DNA of 21,229 bases from CAZEYI01 sp964422855 (GCA_964422855.1 CAYRCS010000017.1:1-21229); one strand, 5' to 3'. Shown: positions 8,412 through 17,098, counted from the stretch's first letter. Translations and numbers: made by a program. The notes: generated by a model not told the origin, from the letters alone.

Positions 8412-8923
8412 TTTTCTGTATGCTCTCTATTGATATATATGGCTTTGAATGAGTCAATCAGTGATTTTTGAGCTCCAGATATGATCATTGCTACGGATCC
8501 ATTGTCTTGTTGAGCTTGTATTATTTGTTCTATTTGCATACGGTATCTATTGCAGTGATCGCTAAATAAGGTTTTGTTCTTCTCCATCACAATACTTGTG
8601 CTTATATTCCCATCAAAGGCTTCGTCCAAATTCTTAAATAACTCCATAATATGTTGATCAGGATATGCTTTTTCTAGAAATTCGGCGAATTGTATCCAAT
8701 TATTCATTAGTTTATAAACATACACCAATAATGCTAATTTAGGCGATTCTATAATTTTTTTATATTCTTTGTATTCTATGGGATATTTAGATTCTTCCTT
8801 TGCTTTTGCTTTTAGTTCTCTGACAGTTGATGATTGTTCTGTATCTAGCACAATGCCACAGTTACTTAGAGCATCTTCAAACAATGTATCATCAAAATCA
8901 CTAATAAAAAAACTTAGTGCCAT
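8384..8923 (-). CDS. HAD-like protein, 179 aa, possibly truncated
   Basis: The N-terminus (MALSFFISDFDDTLF) carries the HAD motif I DxDxT, with D9 as the expected nucleophile and D11 as general acid. A helical cap-like region follows. MIISGAQ near residue 147 fits motif II (hydrophobic stretch then S/T-G). After this only about 30 residues remain, so the usual motif III Lys and motif IV acidic pair are not obvious. The protein may be a shortened HAD, a pseudoenzyme or an early-terminated gene. The UGA at 8408-8410 is read as Gly and extends the frame to TAA at 8384-8386. A possible distant promoter (TTGTAT-17-TATTAT on the minus strand, about 9024-9052) would leave a leader of roughly 100 nt. 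Confidence 0.65.
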
Positions 8924-8990
8924 ATCATAATATTGGTCTGTGGTATTTGCTGAATATGGTATTTGTCGTTTTGGAGCTTCGCTTCACGTC

Positions 8991-9022
8991 ATTGATGATA
9001 TAGGGTATAAATATATATCAAT
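8991..9022. repeat. AT-rich inverted repeat upstream of the HAD-like gene
   Basis: ATTGAT (8991-8996), one G, ATATA (8998-9002) pair with TATAT and ATCAAT (9012-9022) around a 9-nt loop. It lies in the 164-nt space between the HAD-like gene and the DUF2103-like gene. It could be a hairpin in the HAD leader, but an AT-rich sequence this short may pair by chance. Confidence 0.3.
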
Positions 9023-9047
9023 AATATGACTGTTGTATATATAATAC

Positions 9048-9076
9048 AAAAAAGACGTATTATGGCGTAGTCTTTT
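9048..9076 (-). terminator. Terminator after the gdh-DUF2103 operon
   Basis: On the minus strand AAAAGAC (9076-9070) pairs with GTCTTTTTT (9056-9048) around a 13-nt loop, 12 nt past the TAG of the DUF2103-like gene. Confidence 0.7.
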
Positions 9077-9087
9077 GTTGACTTTCT

Positions 9088-9387
9088 CTACTTTATATAA
9101 GCAATAACTATTTTTTCTATTTGTTGCTGTACGAGCTCCTCTGTTCCTTTGGTACAAATAACAAATATCTCTTGGGCGGTAGATCCTTTGCACATATTGT
9201 ATTTGAGGCCGCTTGGTGTGATATACGAAAAATTGACATACATGTTGCTCTTGCCGCTTTGGACGCGGTCTATTCTGCCTGGGATGATCCTTTGTATCTC
9301 GGGAATTTTTTCGATTTGTTGGAGGAATTTGTGAAATTCCTTGAGGATGGTGTGTTCAGTTTTGACTTTGAGAAATTTGGTAGCCAT
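9088..9387 (-). CDS. DUF2103-like protein, 99 aa
   Basis: A small protein matching, from memory, the DUF2103 family described as predicted metal-binding. Marks are IIPGRIDRV near residue 34, a mid-section SYITPSGLKYNMCKGS, then the strand AQEIFVICTKG and a C-terminal helix. Its biochemical role is not known to me. The ATG shares its A with the last base of the gdh TAA stop (sequence TAATG), so the two genes overlap by one base and are probably translationally coupled. It ends in TAG and uses no UGA. The genetic link to glutamate dehydrogenase is clear, but a functional link is only inferred. Confidence 0.7.
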   Translation of the reverse strand: MATKFLKVKTEHTILKEFHKFLQQIEKIPEIQRIIPGRIDRVQSGKSNMYVNFSYITPSGLKYNMCKGSTAQEIFVICTKGTEELVQQQIEKIVIAYIK

Positions 9388-10622
9388 TACCCTCTGAGTT
9401 TCATAGCTGCTAGAATTCTTTCCAAAGATACTACATAGGCAGCCATTCTCAGGTTGCTCGTACCGTATTTGACTTGAGTATCGAGTACCTGGCGCGTAGC
9501 TGGTCTCATGATGTGCTCAAGTTTTTCGTGTACTTCAGCTTCTGATCGGTAGTAATTTGTATTGTTTTGTACTTGTTCGAAATAACTGACTGTAACGCCG
9601 CCAGCGTTTGCTAGAACATCAGGAATAACTGCAATATTTTTTTGACTTAATATATCATCTGCTTCGGGTGTCACAGGACCGTTTGCTAATTCTAGGATCA
9701 ATGGTGCTTTGATATTGGCTGCGTTGTCCTTGTGAATCACTTGTTCTAAGGCTGCTGGTACGAGTATATCTACTTGGAGTTCGAGAAGTTCTTCGTTGCT
9801 GATCTTGTCTGCTGCATAGTCTATAACTGATTTGCCTGCTTCTTTGAGTTGTTCTATCTGTATTATATCTAAACCATTTGCATTGTATATCCCTCATCTA
9901 GAATCGCTGATAGCTACTACTTTAGCCCCATTTTGATGTGCGATCTTGGCGAATAGTAATCCTACGTTTCCTGCTCCTTGTACTGCTATAGTTTTGCCAG
10001 AAATTTCCTGGTTTTTGGCTTTGAGATATTCGGTAACGGTAAATCGTCCACCCAATGATGTAGCGATAGTCCTTCCCAAGCTTCCTCCTATCGCAATAGG
10101 CTTGCCAGTAATGACGCCTGGTGTCCAAGTACCTACAAGTTTGCTATATTCATCTACCATCCATGCCATGATTTGTGGTGTTGTGTTTACGTCTGGAGCC
10201 GGAACATCTGTCTGTGGACCTATGTATTTCCATATTTTCTGTGTAAACGATCTGCTGAGTCTTTCGAGTTCACCTACTGATAGAGTTTTGGGATCAACGA
10301 TAATACCACCTTTTCCTCCGCCTAATGGTATACCCACAACTGAAGTTTTAAGTGTCATCCAGGCGGATAGAGACATCACTTCGTCTTGTGATACTTGAGG
10401 ATGGAATCTTAGACCACCTTTGTATGGTCATTTCACATTGTTGTGTTGAGATCTAAATCCGGTGAAAACTTTGGTAGAGTCATCGTCCATCACTACAGGA
10501 ATCGCTACTTGAATAACCTGGTCTGGTCGTAATATCTTTTCTAGTAAGTTTGCGTCATAGGTATTTGCTAGGTAGGCAAAGGCTTGTTTCATTTGTGATT
10601 GTACTGATCCGTAGAGTGACAT
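9387..10622 (-). CDS. gdhA: Glutamate dehydrogenase
   Basis: Interconverts glutamate and 2-oxoglutarate plus ammonia with NAD(P). 411 aa, typical of the hexameric enzyme. UGA at 10428-10430 is Gly65 of GPYKGGLRFHP, and UGA at 9894-9896 is Gly243 of DSRGIYN. Substrate-binding and catalytic residues fit the family spacing: K68, K92, K104 in GGGKGG and D144 in PAPDVNT. The dinucleotide fold has QGAGNVG. Cofactor preference cannot be told from the sequence with confidence. GGAG lies 4 nt before the ATG, one of the few Shine-Dalgarno-like sites in the window. A possible promoter (TTGTAA-16-TACACT, 10684-10657 minus) overlaps the hairpin that ends the sortase gene. Followed by a one-base-overlapping DUF2103-like gene. 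Confidence 0.96.
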
Positions 10623-10640
10623 ATTTCTCCATATACAAAA

Positions 10641-10668
10641 TAAACATACGCTGGGCAGTGTATGTTTA
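10641..10668 (-). terminator. Terminator of the sortase gene, in the gdh leader region
   Basis: TAAACATAC (10641-10649) and GTATGTTTA (10660-10668) pair perfectly around a 10-nt loop. On the minus strand the hairpin is followed by TTTTG. It lies 23 nt after the sortase TAA and 19 nt before the gdh ATG. If gdh transcription begins upstream of it, it could also act as an attenuator. Confidence 0.65.
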
Positions 10669-10690
10669 TGATGCTATTTTACAATATAAG

Positions 10691-11524
10691 TTATTGGTCT
10701 ATTCTCTTGGCCATGATCATCATTCTTTGTTTGGTAGTACCTAGTGGATAGCAACCCATAAGTGTGATGTATTCGCCATCCGCTTCTTGTCGTTTTTGAA
10801 ATTCTGTATCTACTTCTTTGGGCCAACGAACCACAGTTTCTTGTACTTGATAGGTATATAGTTCGCCTTCTCGTACAAGTTGGATGCTATCCCCTACTTG
10901 GAGTTTTGGTAAAGTAGAAAATACTGTTCCATATCCGTTGTGTTGCCATCGCTCTTGTGAGGTATGTCAGAAAATGAGTGTATTCCCATCTTCACCTGGC
11001 GCAGGAGTTGTAGGATATTTTACCACACCTTTTTGTAGTTCTTCATCAAAGTCTCCAGCAACAAAATCTCCGGCTGCTTTGTGTGTGAGATGAACTAAAG
11101 GCACATCTAAACCTAATTTAGCAATCATTACTCTGTTGGTAGGTGGCAGGGTATTGAATGCAAAGTCGTAGTCGTTTATTTTATTTTCCAATGTAGTCTT
11201 GATAGATGTAGCTACAGGATTTGCAACTGGATTGCTTGCCTTGTATTGTGCTATGAGAGCTTGTATTTCTGCTTGTTTTTCTTGATTTTGTTCTATGGTG
11301 GTTGCTATATCATTGTTGGCTGTACTTGGTGGCACCCATATGGTTTGAGTTTCGTCAAATAGTGATTGCAGAAACAATGGGGCATTGGTAAATATGAGTG
11401 TTCACAGGAAAACACATAAAAAAATAATGACAAGTAGCCTTGCCTCTCCAAATATACTAGGTTTTTTGGTTGGCTTGTCTTCGTCTTTTTTGAATCTAGG
11501 TCTATATTCTTGTGTGTAGGTCAT
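10691..11524 (-). CDS. Sortase (cysteine transpeptidase)
   Basis: A membrane-anchored enzyme that cuts sorting signals of secreted proteins and links them to the cell surface or to each other. 277 aa under code 25, with UGA at 11402-11404 and 10967-10969. The N-terminal 30 residues are charged and cytoplasmic. A membrane helix (ARLLVIIFLCVFLGTLIF) follows and includes one UGA-coded Gly. The catalytic domain has H187 in IFGHTS, C258 in ITLMGC and R267 in KQRMMIM, the standard triad with Arg nine residues after Cys. The motif is TLMGC rather than the common TLxTC. The Gly before H187 is UGA. The start is the ATG at 11524, set by a promoter inside the longer open frame. No LPxTG-like substrate is evident in the window. 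Confidence 0.92.
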
Positions 11525-11555
11525 GATATGAATTTTATAAATTATATCTGTTCTA

Positions 11556-11584
11556 AGTATATATATTTTATTCTTTTTCTTCAA
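11556..11584 (-). promoter_or_regulatory. Promoter for the sortase gene
   Basis: On the minus strand TTGAAG (11584-11579) and TATACT (11561-11556) are 17 nt apart. Initiation near 11549 precedes the ATG at 11524 by about 25 nt, which rules out the longer frame beginning at 11641. Confidence 0.6.
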
Positions 11585-11613
11585 GGAACTATCTGTTTGA
11601 TGCCTTACTAGAA

Positions 11614-11642
11614 TTGACAAAGTTGTAAAAATACCTTGCATA
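11614..11642 (+). promoter_or_regulatory. Possible promoter for the SbcC-like gene
   Basis: A perfect TTGACA at 11614-11619 is followed 17 nt later by TGCATA (11637-11642), a poor -10. The ATG is at 11670. It is divergent from the sortase promoter. Confidence 0.4.
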
Positions 11643-11669
11643 GATAGATCAAGCCACTACACTGCGTGT

Positions 11670-14369
11670 ATGGATATACTAGCTATCTCATATCATAACA
11701 TAGGTCCTTTTCGCAATAAAACACTGAGTGTTGTTTTTCATCATGGGAAATATTTGATACAAGCTCCGATTGGCTCGGGGAAGAGTTTCTTGTTTTTTGA
11801 TGGTCCTATCTATGGTTTGTATAAGTATTCGACCAGAAGGATGCTTCATATCGAAGAAAAAAAATGATTTATTAAGCTTCTTTTTTCTCGTCAGGATCAA
11901 TTGTATCTGGTTGTGAGAGATATGAGTGCTGCTAAGGCAAAAGATAGCTGCAAATCACGTCTTTTCTTGATAGCAGATCAGCACAAGGTGATAGACATAT
12001 TAGCTACACATCAAGACACTCTCTATGAAAATATCGATATACAAACACTTCTGCATGACGCGTGAATTTTGATGGAAGAAGTCTCGTTTAAAAATGAGAC
12101 TGATGTACAGCAGAGTTTGGACCAACTCTTGCCTCCAAGACAAGTATTTGTGAGTACTGTTTTCCTTATGCAGGATAGTCCCAATATATTTGAACTTACT
12201 CCTACAGAGAGGTTGTTGGTACTCAAAAATGTCTTTAATCTTCTTGATATAGATCAAGCAAAAGACATGATTGCTGATCGTAAAAGGCAGTTACAAACCG
12301 AAAAAAAAGTATTGAGCGATACTGCTCAGATAGATCAAAAACTGCAGACAAATGTCTCTGCTCTTCTCGATGCTATCCATACATTGTTATGAGTAAATTT
12401 AGACTTTGGTGATATAACTAAACTGCGTGATTTTTACGATGAAGTGATATTGCTTCGTGATAAGATATCTATTGCGTGATTTGATCTCTGAGCTTGGGAT
12501 GATGCTCTACTGGATACTATACGTCAGGTAATTGAACATCATCAAAAAGCAGAATGAATCCTTCTCCATGAAAAAGAAGTATGTAGTAAAGATTTGTTGT
12601 CCTTAGGTGAACAACAAGCAGGAATAGATCGTGATATAATTACTACGCAAGCAGGGATAGATGATTGTATCAAAAACATAGCGCTATTGCAGTGACTTTC
12701 TTTGGATGTCTTGCGTGAACAGGAGCAGAAACTTACAACACAACAATCTGATCTTTGGTCGAAACTGGCTCATGATCGTATCCAAGCTTTTGCAAAAGTT
12801 TCTTTTGATGATTGGCATAAACTCTATCAGTTTATTACTGAGGTGATCAATGAAGGCAAGTTATTGGCAGAATCTCAAAAGAGCTGGGAATTACAACAAT
12901 CACAGTTGCAACAATCATTGCAGGATATAGATTCTAAACAAAAACAATTTGTCTTGGAACCAGGGACTTTGTGGTATGATAAGATGCAAAAGGCTTCAAG
13001 CCAAGTTGTTGCTACTCTAGAGACTGAGTTATGATTGTTGCGTCAGCAGCAGACACATCTTTTGTGAGTGCAAAAAGAATATACAGATGAATTGGCTCGT
13101 CTTGAGCAGTCTCTGCAAACACTTTTGCATGGTGAGGATAGTCGTGTCCAAGAATGTATGACAAAAATACGTGGTTTGTTAGTGATCGATACTACAGTCG
13201 AAAATGATGTATTGCAGATATTGGCAGATTATATAGGTGGAGATCAATTGCATGCTATGCAAGATCGTATTGCGTTATTGCGTGATAAGATGCAAGCAAT
13301 GACTGCGGATGATACACTGGCGCAATTATCTAGTAAAATAGCAGAACTTACCTGAAAAATTGCAGACATATCTACTCATATACAGACATATATCCCCGAC
13401 TTTATGGAGGAATGGCAGCAAGCAGTGGATGAAACATCTACTAAAAAGGCGACTATTGCTCAACAATTAGCTGCTTTGACTCAGGATCAGTCTTATGTAC
13501 TTGGGCAAGAACGTATGACTCAGATCAAAGAGTTTTTGCTTGATATAGACTGGAAGGCTCTGCAAATTTCTTATGCCGAGTATCAAGTATTACAACAAAA
13601 GAAGGAACAAGTACAAAATGACATGCGTCATATGCAAGATCGTCAACAACAGTTAGCTACGTTGGAAAACAAGAAGACAGAACTACAGACTCGTTTGGAA
13701 CTTTTTGTTACTCAAGCTAAGGATATTGCCAATCGTTTGGCTGAAATTAAAGAAAAACAAATTGTTTTAGAAACTCGTTTGGATGCATATCCTCGTGCTG
13801 CATTACAACAGGCGACTACTCTCTTACAAACTATCCAATCATCTGTGCAACATATCAGATACTTGATTTCAGACTATGCACACAATAAGATTAAAGTAAA
13901 ATCACTTCTAGAACAGGAAGAAGTGATGAATAATTTATATACTATTTTCTCCAAAGAATTATTGCTGCTTGTATTGAGCGAGAGTTTACCACTATTGGCA
14001 GATATCATCAATGTGTTCTTGGCGCAGGTCGTGCCGTTCCAATTGGCGTTACGCGTAGTTGGTGAAGATGATAAATTAGAATTAGAGGCGATTATCTCTG
14101 ACGAACACGGCGAGAGAGAAGTGAAAAGTTTGAGTGGTGGGCAGAGAGTTATATTGAAATTGGTATGGATGTTGGCTCTGTCATCATTTATGAGATCTCC
14201 ACTCCTCTTCTTGGATGAAACAATAAACAATTTAGACAAGGATACCGTTGGTATTGTGGCAGATATGCTCGCCGACTTCATCAAGAAAAACGATATCAAA
14301 CTCTATACTATTACACATAGTGAACAAATACAAGCTATGGGGATATGGGATGGGGTTATAAAATTATAG
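11670..14369 (+). CDS. SbcC/Rad50-like SMC-family ATPase without zinc hook
   Basis: 899 aa, read through ten UGA-coded glycines (11865, 12063, 12390, 12477, 12489, 12555, 12693, 13032, 13065, 13353) to TAG. The N-terminus MDILAISYHNIGPFRN and the Walker A APIGSGKS (Lys about residue 38) start the ATPase head; the usual first Gly of the P-loop is Ala. The middle is long Gln/Glu/Lys-rich coiled coil. The C-terminal head has LSGGQR near residue 821, Walker B LLFLDE near residues 846-850, a D-loop (NNLD) and ITHS as the H-loop. These features fit SbcC/Rad50, which with SbcD/Mre11 processes DNA ends. I see no CxxC zinc hook among the few cysteines, and no SbcD gene in the window. It could instead be a divergent RecF/SbcC-like protein with another partner. 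Confidence 0.88.
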
Positions 14370-14411
14370 ATTACAAAAAAGGTTCTCGTGGATGAGAACC
14401 TTTTTTGTAAT
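14370..14411. terminator. Strong bidirectional terminator between the SbcC-like gene and rplA
   Basis: An 18-bp perfect inverted repeat: 14370-14387 (ATTACAAAAAAGGTTCTC) pairs with 14394-14411 around a 6-nt loop. The A6 and T6 tracts within the arms give a U-run in both directions for the convergent genes. Confidence 0.92.
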
Positions 14412-14423
14412 GTATGTAGATAA

Positions 14424-15101
14424 TTAATATGCAATTTGAACACCAGGACTCATAGTAGCAGAAAGCACAACCTTCTTGATAAGTTTTGCTTTTACTCCTG
14501 TTGGTTTGTTGGATTCGATCGCTTTGAGGAAAGCAGCTACGTTTTCTTCGAGTGCTTTGTCATCAAATGATACTTTACCAACGATCCCGTGGATATTACC
14601 TGCTTTGTCGAGTTTGAATTCCAATCTACCTCTTTTTACTTCAGATATTGCTTCTGTAATATTGGCAGTTACTGTACCAGCTTTTGGAGATGGCATAAGA
14701 CCTTTTGGTCCAAGTACCTTGGCTACTGAAGCCATTTCTCTAATAAGATCTGGAGTAGTAATCAATACGTCGAAGTTGATCTTTTCAGCTTTGATATCGG
14801 CAAGAAGATCGTTGTATCCTACAACATCTGCTCCTGCTTTCTTAGCTTCATCAACTTTGTCATCAGTAACAAACACTGCTACTTTCTGAGTCTTACCAGT
14901 ACCGTTTGGCAATACTACTGTTGCTCTGATCATCTGATCGTTGTACTTAGGATTTGCAAATGTCTTGATACCAAGTTCTATAGTACCGTCAAATTTGCTG
15001 TAACTCATTTTCTTGACCAAAGCTACTGCTTCAGCTACACTGTACTGTTGTGTAGATGATACAAGTTTCTTGGCTTCATGATACTTTTTCCCTTCTTTCA
15101 T
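14424..15101 (-). CDS. rplA: 50S ribosomal protein L1
   Basis: L1 forms the mobile stalk of the large subunit at the ribosomal E site and often represses its own operon. From the ATG at 15101 the protein has 225 aa. Family marks are LPNGTGK, VAVFVTDD, DVLITTPDLI, VLGPKGLMPSPKAGTVT, EVKRGRLEFKLDKAGNIHG and the C-terminal VVLSATMSPGVQI. No UGA is used, and the glycines seen here are GGN. A second possible start at 15134 adds 11 residues unlike L1 (MTDFIISICIH) but has a GGGAGG sequence 11 nt upstream, so the choice is open. Last gene of the secE-nusG-rplK-rplA block, followed by a strong terminator. Confidence 0.96.
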   Translation of the reverse strand: MKEGKKYHEAKKLVSSTQQYSVAEAVALVKKMSYSKFDGTIELGIKTFANPKYNDQMIRATVVLPNGTGKTQKVAVFVTDDKVDEAKKAGADVVGYNDLLADIKAEKINFDVLITTPDLIREMASVAKVLGPKGLMPSPKAGTVTANITEAISEVKRGRLEFKLDKAGNIHGIVGKVSFDDKALEENVAAFLKAIESNKPTGVKAKLIKKVVLSATMSPGVQIAY

Positions 15102-15140
15102 GTGAATACAAATAGATATAATAAAATCGGTCATAGCGGC

Positions 15141-15158
15141 GTTAGCCTCCCGGTTAGC
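15141..15158 (-). promoter_or_regulatory. Direct repeat with Shine-Dalgarno-like core before rplA
   Basis: On the minus strand GCTAAC occurs twice, 12 nt apart, on either side of a GGGAGG core (15151-15146). This lies between the rplK stop and the rplA start. It could be a ribosome binding site for the 15134 start, or part of a structure for L1 autoregulation. Neither is proven by the sequence. Confidence 0.3.
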
Positions 15159-15169
15159 TTGATCTTTAT

Positions 15170-15631
15170 TTATGCTTTAGCTTTGACTGCGCCTTTTTCT
15201 ATTTCGATACCCATATTCTTAGCTGTACCAGCAATTGTTCTGATGATAGCTTCCAAATCAGTAGCGTTCATAAATTCTTTTTGCATATCTGCAATCGCTT
15301 CTAAGTCTGCTCTGTTGATAGTTCCGATCTTTGTCTTGTTTGGTTCACCAGAACCTTTTGCTTGTTTAGCTTTCCACAAGATAAGGTTTGATGTTACAGG
15401 ACCTCTGAGCGTCAATTCGAATGTTCTATCTACAAATACTTTTAATTCACATCTGATCTTTACGTCAAAACCAGCGAACATTTTCATGTAATCACCTGTT
15501 TTTTCGTTGAATTCTTTGATGAATGCTCCGATATTTACACCGTTGGCTCACAGCATAGGACCTAATGGAGGTGCTGGCTGTGCTTTTCCGGCAGGAACTT
15601 CGAGGTTTAGAATGGTTTGTAATTTTGCCAT
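15170..15631 (-). CDS. rplK: 50S ribosomal protein L11
   Basis: L11 binds the GTPase-associated centre of 23S rRNA with L10/L12 and takes part in factor binding. 153 aa under code 25, a little longer than the usual 141. The N-terminal domain has VPAGKAQPAPPLGPMLGANGVNI, shown here only in parts: PAGKA, PPLGP and GANGVNI. The first Gly of GANGVNI is UGA at 15548-15550. FNEKT and RTIAGTAKNMGI in the C-terminal RNA-binding domain match the family. The gene starts at the ATG at 15631, 12 nt after the stop of the upstream membrane protein gene, and rplA follows. The canonical rplK-rplA order is kept. Confidence 0.96.
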
Positions 15632-15643
15632 GATCGCACGTTA

Positions 15644-16303
15644 TTATTCGGTAAATAAATTCTTAAGATAAGTTTTGGATGTGTGGTAGGTCTGGTATGG
15701 AACCTGTAGAAGCCAGATTTCATTTGGTAGTTCTACCATCAACAACACGGTTGTGTTTTTGTACTCAGGGATATTTATGAATGTAACCTTGGTACCGAAG
15801 AGTTTGTTCTGGAGGATCTCTTGTTCTGTATTCATGACGTATATCGTCCCTCCGAGAAGTTTGGTGATGCCTGCTAAGTCTGGTCTGGTGTCTAGGCGCA
15901 TATAGTATATCTCCTTGCTATCTTTGAGTGCATAACTGTAATCGATATTTAGCTTCTTGATCGATGATATATCCCCAAAGTAGATAGATGCTCCTGACAA
16001 TATCTTGATATCAGTATTGTCGAGTGTTTTGCTGCCTGTATCATTATTATTTGTAATAATGGAACCCGTTTGTGTATCCTGCATGCCACTCATGGTATCT
16101 TCATCAGCTAGGAGATCATCAATAGATGGATCTGATAGACTTGCGTTTCCTGATACGATGGGTGAGATGTTGATAGATTTGTTGATGTTCTCTTCTCCAG
16201 GAAGATGGAATCCTGTAGCTTGGTACAATATCACGTATACTATTGCCAATGAGAGGAATAGTACGATCATTGCATTTCGCACGACTTGTTTTTCGTGGTG
16301 CAT
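15644..16303 (-). CDS. Membrane-anchored hypothetical protein inside the nusG-rplK operon
   Basis: 219 aa, ending in TAA, no UGA. The N-terminus (MHHEKQVVRNAMIVLFLS) leads into one membrane helix at about residues 12-30. A low-complexity Ser/Asp/Asn/Thr linker follows (about residues 35-100). A globular C-terminal part of about 115 residues (IKILSGASIYFGDI, YALKDSKEIYYMRLD, LLMVELPNEIWLLQ) should be outside the cell. I do not recognise the domain. It sits 25 nt after nusG and 12 nt before rplK, on the same strand, so it is almost certainly cotranscribed with core translation genes. Membrane proteins are not usual at this place in the secE-nusG-rplK-rplA order. Confidence 0.8.
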   Translation of the reverse strand: MHHEKQVVRNAMIVLFLSLAIVYVILYQATGFHLPGEENINKSINISPIVSGNASLSDPSIDDLLADEDTMSGMQDTQTGSIITNNNDTGSKTLDNTDIKILSGASIYFGDISSIKKLNIDYSYALKDSKEIYYMRLDTRPDLAGITKLLGGTIYVMNTEQEILQNKLFGTKVTFINIPEYKNTTVLLMVELPNEIWLLQVPYQTYHTSKTYLKNLFTE

Positions 16304-16328
16304 CTCATAATGAGAAGTAAATTTTTGT

Positions 16329-16910
16329 TTAGCTTGTGAGTTCTATTTTGTCGACACTTACTGCTACTGGAGTCATTCTACCCAACATTTCGATGTTAAC
16401 GATAGCAAGCTCTTTTTCTGGGTCAATACTTCTCACCACTCATTGCATACCTTTGAAGTCTCCTGTCTTGAGTATAACTACATCTCCTTGTTTGAAAGGG
16501 ATATTGAGCTCTGCTCTTTCTTTGGATTCTTGCATCTGTTGCATCATCCTTTCGTATTCGTTTTCGGTTAATGGGATAGGATGAGTCTCTGCTCCGACGA
16601 TCAATCTCACACCTGGAGTATTTCTCACCACGTACCAGATCTTATCGTTCATCTTGGAGTTAACAAAGACGTATCATGGATATATTTTCTTCTGTTTGAT
16701 GACTTTTTCACCTTTTTTCAATGAGCTTTCGTTGATGGTAGGGACCATAAAGTCTGCTACTTCATTACCAAGTCATTGCTTTTTTACTCTTTCTTTCAGG
16801 TTTTGTACCACGAGCTCTTCTTGGCCAGATACGACACTAAGGACGTACCATCTGAGTTCGTTATTCTCGATTTGTTTTTTGATCTCTTTGTTTGTTTGTG
16901 TTGTCTGCAT
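16329..16910 (-). CDS. nusG: Transcription termination/antitermination protein NusG
   Basis: NusG binds RNA polymerase to aid processivity, links transcription to translation and recruits Rho. 193 aa under code 25, close to the usual 180. UGA-coded glycines lie at 16773-16775, 16674-16676 and 16440-16442. The NGN domain shows RWYVLSVVSGQE near residue 20, then KKIYPGYVFV, whose Gly is UGA, and WYVVRNTPGVRLIVG. The KOW domain has FKQGDVVILKTGDFKGMQG with the last Gly as UGA. It starts at the ATG at 16910, 5 nt after the secE stop, with no Shine-Dalgarno sequence. Under the standard code only its C-terminal half would be seen. Confidence 0.96.
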
Positions 16911-16915
16911 GTGTT

Positions 16916-17098
16916 TTAGGACATGAGGTGGTAAAAAGCCTTATACAAATTAGTAAACACTGTATCAGCTGCTACAAAGTAAGCACCTGCCACTATTACC
17001 AAGAGGAATATAGCAATCGTAAGATTGACAAAGTCTCTTTTGGTAGGGTGTTTGAGCTTTTTTACTGTTTCCAAACTATCGTAGATAAAGTCTAACAT
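16916..17098 (-). CDS. secE: Preprotein translocase subunit SecE
   Basis: SecE is the small essential subunit that clamps SecY in the protein-export channel. 60 aa with one membrane helix (NLTIAIFLLVIVAGAYFVAAD, residues about 25-45). An amphipathic N-terminal helix holds SLETVKKLKHPTKRDF, the conserved SecE hinge region. It stands directly before nusG, the near-universal arrangement in bacteria. It ends in TAA and has no UGA. A weak promoter candidate lies 40-70 nt upstream; expression from the upstream Memo-like and regulator genes is also possible. Confidence 0.95.
   Translation of the reverse strand: MLDFIYDSLETVKKLKHPTKRDFVNLTIAIFLLVIVAGAYFVAADTVFTNLYKAFYHLMS

Noticed and set aside
8984..9193. 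Minus-strand open frame in the 8924-9087 intergenic region
   Set aside because: It covers a terminator and overlaps the DUF2103-like gene in another frame; composition is not protein-like.
14476..15491. Long antisense frames opposite rplA and rplK
   Set aside because: They are shadows of highly conserved ribosomal protein genes.
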